Below, piece by piece: positions 5,990 to 9,121 of a stretch of DNA of 9,121 bases. The position numbers were made by a program, and so were the translations under genes. Below the pieces are notes generated by a model. The model was not told where the DNA came from. It did not search any database and worked only from the letters and a program-made list of their open reading frames with translations. The DNA is from Rhodospirillales bacterium (GTDB taxonomy: Bacteria > Pseudomonadota > Gammaproteobacteria > Steroidobacterales > Rariloculaceae): assembly GCA_024640665.1 (NCBI GenBank), contig JAHEEO010000115.1, forward strand, positions 457 through 9,577, in the 5' to 3' direction. Numbering within the stretch: the stretch's first letter is position 1; each line of letters starts with the position of its first letter.

Positions 5990-7936
5990 TCAATGAGAAA
6001 ATCGATTCTCAATCAAGTCCTCGACGACTTCCGGGTCCGCCAACGTCGAAGTGTCGCCCAGCGTCTCGAAATCGCCCGCAGCCACTTTGCGCAGGATGCG
6101 CCGCATGATTTTCCCAGAGCGAGTTTTCGGCAGGCTGGGAGCCCACTGTATGAAGTCGGGCGTTGCAATTGGACCGATTTCCTTGCGTACCCAATTGCGA
6201 AGCTCGGCCCGCAGTTCTTCCGTTGGGTTTTCGCCGGCAATCAACGTCACGTAGGCATAGATGCCTTGGCCTTTGACGTCATGCGGAAAGCCAACTACGG
6301 CGGCTTCAGCAACCTTTGCGTGTGATACGAGCGCGCTTTCGACTTCAGCCGTACCCATGCGATGACCGGACACATTGATTACGTCATCGACGCGACCGGT
6401 AATCCAGTAGTAGCCATCGGCATCCCGATGCGCCCCGTCGCCGGTGAAGTACATGCCTGCGAACTGCGAAAAATAGGTTTCGTAGAAACGTTGATGGTCG
6501 CCATAAACGGTACGCATCTGACCGGGCCAGCTATTCAGCAAAACGAGATTACCCGTTGCCTCGCCCTCGCGGAGGTTGCCTTCGTGGTCAGCGATTCCCA
6601 CTTCGATGCCGAAAAACGGTTTCGTTGCAGAGCCTGGTTTCATTGGCGTAGCGGAAGCAAACGGCGTGATAATCATGCCGCCGGTTTCGGTTTGCCACCA
6701 CGTGTCGACGATTGGACAGCGAGTCTCGCCGACCACGCGGTAATACCACTCCCAGGCTTCGGGGTTTATGGGCTCGCCGACGGTGCCCAGCACATGCAAA
6801 GAGCTGCGCGCGGTTTTCTTCACGGGCTCATCGCCCTCGCGCATTAATGCGCGAATTGCAGTGGGTGCCGTATAAAGAATGTTGACCTGATGCTTATCGA
6901 CAATCTGCCAGATGCGGCTCGCATCGGGATAGTTGGGCACGCCTTCGTAAAGGACAACGGTGGCGCAGTTCGCCAACGGGCCATAGACGATGTAACTGTG
7001 CCCCGTTACCCAGCCCACATCGGCTGCACACCAGTAAATGTCTTCCTGGTGATAATTGAAAACGTATTGATGCGTGATCGAGCAGAAAACCAGATAACCG
7101 CCAGTGGTGTGCAACACGCCTTTGGGCTTGCCGGTGGATCCAGATGTATAAAGAATAAACAAAGGATCTTCGGCGCCCATAACTTCCGGTGGGCAAACCG
7201 GCGAGGCTTTAGCGGTAATGTCGTGATACCAATGGTCGCGACCACTGTGCCAGCTGATGTTGCCACCGGTGCGTTTCACGACAATGACAGATGTTACGTC
7301 CACGCCTTCGACGCCCGCCAGCGCTTCATCCACATTGGCTTTAAGCGGAATTTTCTTTCCGCCGCGTAAGCCTTCATCGGCTGTGATGACGAGCGTCGAC
7401 TCGCAGTCTTCGATGCGGCCTTTCAGTGCTTCCGGCGAAAAGCCGCCAAATACGACCGAATGAATCGCGCCAATTCGTGCGCATGCCAGCATGGCAACGA
7501 CGGCTTCCGGAATCATCGGCATGTAGATCGTGATGCGGTCGCCTTTCTTTGCACCAAGCGCTTTCATGGCGTTTGCCAAACGGCATACGCGTTCGTGCAA
7601 ATCGCGGTACGTGATCTTGGCGTCTTCGGACGGGTCGTCGCCCTCCCAGATGATCGCAACCCGGTCGCCATTCTCGGCGAGATGCCGATCCAAGCAGTTG
7701 GCAGACGCATTCAGTTTGCCGTCGCCAAACCAGCGGACATGGAGATCTTCTTTCGCAAAGGAATAGTCCATCACTTCGGTGAAAGGCTCAATCCAGTCAA
7801 TGCGTTGTGCTTCTTTGCGCCAGAAGGTTGCTGGGTCTTCGATAGAAGCTTTGTAGCGCTCCGCGTAATCGACTTCGTCGATCCAGGCGCGTTTCTTGAT
7901 GGATTCGGGTACCGGGTAAGTTTTTGATTCGCTCAT
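5990..7936 (-). CDS. acs: Acetyl-CoA synthetase (AMP-forming acetate-CoA ligase)
   Basis: 648 residues, closely colinear with E. coli Acs (652). It converts acetate, ATP and CoA to acetyl-CoA, AMP and pyrophosphate through an acetyl-adenylate, allowing growth on low acetate. Visible motifs: the ATP-binding loop YTSGSTGKPKG (263-273), GEPINPEAWEWY, the adenylate-binding DTWWQTETGG (411-420, with Trp414 of the acetate pocket), YYWITGRVDD with the domain-hinge Asp, and PKTRSGKIMRR with Lys609, the catalytic lysine that is acetylated in regulated homologues. Residue numbers at the adenylate motif and Lys609 agree with E. coli when Met at 7936 is the start. An in-frame upstream Met (8038) would add 34 residues unrelated to the family. 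No good Shine-Dalgarno precedes 7936. It is divergent from the propeller gene and converges on yggX, ending 11 bases before hairpin copy 2. Confidence 0.97.
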   Translation of the reverse strand: MSESKTYPVPESIKKRAWIDEVDYAERYKASIEDPATFWRKEAQRIDWIEPFTEVMDYSFAKEDLHVRWFGDGKLNASANCLDRHLAENGDRVAIIWEGDDPSEDAKITYRDLHERVCRLANAMKALGAKKGDRITIYMPMIPEAVVAMLACARIGAIHSVVFGGFSPEALKGRIEDCESTLVITADEGLRGGKKIPLKANVDEALAGVEGVDVTSVIVVKRTGGNISWHSGRDHWYHDITAKASPVCPPEVMGAEDPLFILYTSGSTGKPKGVLHTTGGYLVFCSITHQYVFNYHQEDIYWCAADVGWVTGHSYIVYGPLANCATVVLYEGVPNYPDASRIWQIVDKHQVNILYTAPTAIRALMREGDEPVKKTARSSLHVLGTVGEPINPEAWEWYYRVVGETRCPIVDTWWQTETGGMIITPFASATPMKPGSATKPFFGIEVGIADHEGNLREGEATGNLVLLNSWPGQMRTVYGDHQRFYETYFSQFAGMYFTGDGAHRDADGYYWITGRVDDVINVSGHRMGTAEVESALVSHAKVAEAAVVGFPHDVKGQGIYAYVTLIAGENPTEELRAELRNWVRKEIGPIATPDFIQWAPSLPKTRSGKIMRRILRKVAAGDFETLGDTSTLADPEVVEDLIENRFSH

Positions 7937-7993
7937 AGGGCAATAATAATGTGACTGGGGCTCAAGCGCTAACTGCAGCTTCACGTCTTTGCG

Positions 7994-7999
7994 TATACT
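7994..7999 (+). promoter_or_regulatory. Candidate -10 box (TATACT) for the propeller gene
   Basis: TATACT matches the sigma-70 -10 consensus at five of six positions and lies 55 bases upstream of the GTG at 8055 in the 118-base divergent region shared with acs. No convincing -35 box sits 16-18 bases upstream, so it would need an activator. The overlapping GTATAC is symmetric, so the same site could also be read toward acs. Confidence 0.25.
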
Positions 8000-8054
8000 T
8001 TTTTGAGAATGAGATTTAGTTCTCTCGTATGGCCTCAACAGGGGGGTGTTTGCT

Positions 8055-9056
8055 GTGAAAACGTTAGCCTGGATCGGAGTCAGTGCGGTATGGCTGCTTG
8101 CATTGAACGCGCCGATGGCGCTCGGGCAGCCGAATCCCTACACCGAAGCAAGCAATTGGCCCGTTGTGAACAATTATCGAGCGCTGGGTTCAGTGAGCGA
8201 TGTGTACCCGGACTCTGCGGGCATTGTCTGGGTTGCCGAGCGTTGCGGTGCCAACAGCTGCGCGGGCAAACTGGGCGTTGAACCTATCATTGCTTTCGAT
8301 ATCGAATCCGGCCGCGTGGCGGCCAGTTTTGGCGCCGGCTTATTCGCCTGGCCGCATGGCATCTATGTTGATCACGACGGCAATATTTGGGTTGCTGATG
8401 GGCGTGCTGAAGGCGGCGTTGGCCGGCAAGTCATTAAGTTCAGTCCAACCGGCGAAGAACTGATGCGCTTGGGTCAGGCGGGTATCGCAGGCAATGGGCC
8501 CAACCAATTCAGCGGGCCTACCGGGGTCGTCGTTGCCGCGGACGGCAGCATCTTTGTGGCCGATGGCCATGACGAAGGCGCCAATCATCGCGTCATGAAG
8601 TTCTCAGCAGCGGGCGCGTTTATCAAAGCATGGGGTCAGCTGGGCTCAGCTGCTGGGCAGTTCAACGTGCCGCATGCGCTCGCCATGGACTCGGCAGGCA
8701 GGCTTTATGTCGCCGATCGTGACAACAATCGAGTTCAGATCTTCGATCAAGAGGGTAATTTCATCGATCAGTGGACACAGTTCGGTCGCCCGAGCGACAT
8801 CTTCATTACGGCCAACGACGAAGTGTATGTAACGGACAATCAATCGAACGATGCGCGGCATCCCGGCTGGATGCGCGGTATTCGCGTGGGGAATGTGCGC
8901 GACGCGGTGGTCACGGCATTCATTCCCGACCCTGCATTCGATCCTCTGGTCAGTGAGGAAACCAGCGCCCACGGCCTTGCGGTAGATGCCCAAGGCAACG
9001 TCTACGGCGCCGAGGTGTGGTCGCAGAGCCTCAAGAAGTATCTGCCGCCACACTAA
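8055..9056 (+). CDS. Secreted NHL-repeat six-bladed beta-propeller, amidating-lyase-like
   Basis: 333 residues. A signal peptide covers residues 1-24 (MKTLAWIG, hydrophobic core, cleavage near ALG|QPN), so the protein is exported. The mature part is a beta-propeller of NHL-type blades, seen as repeats of 'P-x-G-[IV]-x-[VA]-D...G-x-[IL]-[WYF]-V-A-D...KF': about 97-131, 149-184, 202-231, 243-275 and 304-330. Three repeat-start histidines (His101 in WPHGI, His207 in VPHALAMD, His306 in SAHGLAVD) resemble the zinc-ligand pattern of peptidyl-alpha-hydroxyglycine alpha-amidating lyase, the second half of the eukaryotic peptide-amidating enzyme. Many bacterial proteins of this appearance carry that family name, but their substrates are generally unknown. 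Cys64 and Cys69 could form a disulfide. Start: GTG at 8055 is preferred because an A/G-rich Shine-Dalgarno (8040-8046) lies eight bases upstream; the in-frame GTG at 8046 overlaps that site. Confidence 0.85.
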   Translation: MKTLAWIGVSAVWLLALNAPMALGQPNPYTEASNWPVVNNYRALGSVSDVYPDSAGIVWVAERCGANSCAGKLGVEPIIAFDIESGRVAASFGAGLFAWPHGIYVDHDGNIWVADGRAEGGVGRQVIKFSPTGEELMRLGQAGIAGNGPNQFSGPTGVVVAADGSIFVADGHDEGANHRVMKFSAAGAFIKAWGQLGSAAGQFNVPHALAMDSAGRLYVADRDNNRVQIFDQEGNFIDQWTQFGRPSDIFITANDEVYVTDNQSNDARHPGWMRGIRVGNVRDAVVTAFIPDPAFDPLVSEETSAHGLAVDAQGNVYGAEVWSQSLKKYLPPH

Positions 9057-9076
9057 CCCCGGCCGTATACTGCGGC

Positions 9077-9106
9077 TTGACTCACGTATCGTCGTGCCGG
9101 TCTAAT
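9077..9106 (+). promoter_or_regulatory. Candidate sigma-70 promoter pointing off the right edge
   Basis: TTGACT (9077-9082; 5/6 match to -35) is followed after 18 bases by TCTAAT (9101-9106; 5/6 match to -10). It starts 21 bases after the propeller stop codon and would drive a gene or RNA beyond the window. No gene is visible in the last 65 bases. A four-pair GCCG/CGGC hairpin just before it (9062-9076) is too short to call a terminator. Confidence 0.35.
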
Positions 9107-9121
9107 ACTCGCCCCACGTAT

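Noticed and set aside
5921..6325. 134-residue plus-strand ORF
   Set aside because: It starts inside hairpin copy 2 and then runs antisense to the conserved C-terminal region of acs; no protein family is visible.
7937..8038. 34-residue N-terminal extension of acetyl-CoA synthetase
   Set aside because: The residues are unlike the family and occupy the divergent promoter region; numbering from 7936 places the catalytic lysine at 609 as in E. coli.
9057..9076. Terminator after the propeller gene
   Set aside because: Only a four-pair GCCG/CGGC stem with a seven-base loop and no T-run.

Overview
The window looks like a moderately GC-rich chromosomal segment from a gammaproteobacterium, probably an environmental or marine heterotroph. 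The evidence is protein similarity judged by eye: MutY, YggX and acetyl-CoA synthetase closely resemble their Escherichia coli counterparts. A large TonB-dependent receptor and a secreted six-bladed propeller protein are typical of marine and soil Gammaproteobacteria. No lineage marker is present, so nothing finer than the class is secure.

Layout. Bases 1-1354 (minus) hold the N-terminal two thirds or so of a TonB-dependent outer-membrane receptor, cut by the left edge. A 227-base divergent intergenic region with a candidate promoter and a small palindrome separates it from a tight plus-strand cluster: an AsmA-family protein (1582-3651), a secreted SRPBCC/START-like protein (3651-4247), MutY adenine glycosylase (4240-5289) and the YggX iron-trafficking/oxidative-protection protein (5299-5568). 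The first three genes overlap at their ends and the last gap is 9 bases, so this is very likely one transcript. MutY and YggX both serve oxidative-damage defence; AsmA acts in the envelope; the SRPBCC gene is the unfamiliar member.

The cluster converges on acs, acetyl-CoA synthetase (5990-7936, minus). The 421-base gap between them is the most unusual part of the window. It holds two long hairpin elements of one family, at 5577-5654 and 5907-5978. Each has a 23-26 bp stem, a 26-base loop that is 20/26 identical between copies, and the same GCAATG/CATTGC block at the same distance from the loop. The rest of the stems differs completely in sequence while pairing is kept. One copy starts 8 bases after the yggX stop and the other 11 bases after the acs stop, in the same orientation relative to the gene each follows. 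Between them lies a plausible 52-codon ORF for a very basic small protein. I do not recognise the hairpin family and consider it the best candidate for something undescribed.

From 8055 to 9056 (plus), divergent from acs, is a secreted NHL-repeat beta-propeller resembling bacterial peptidyl-alpha-hydroxyglycine alpha-amidating lyase-like proteins. A promoter-like sequence at 9077-9106 points off the right edge. I saw no tRNA, rRNA, CRISPR array, insertion sequence or phage gene.
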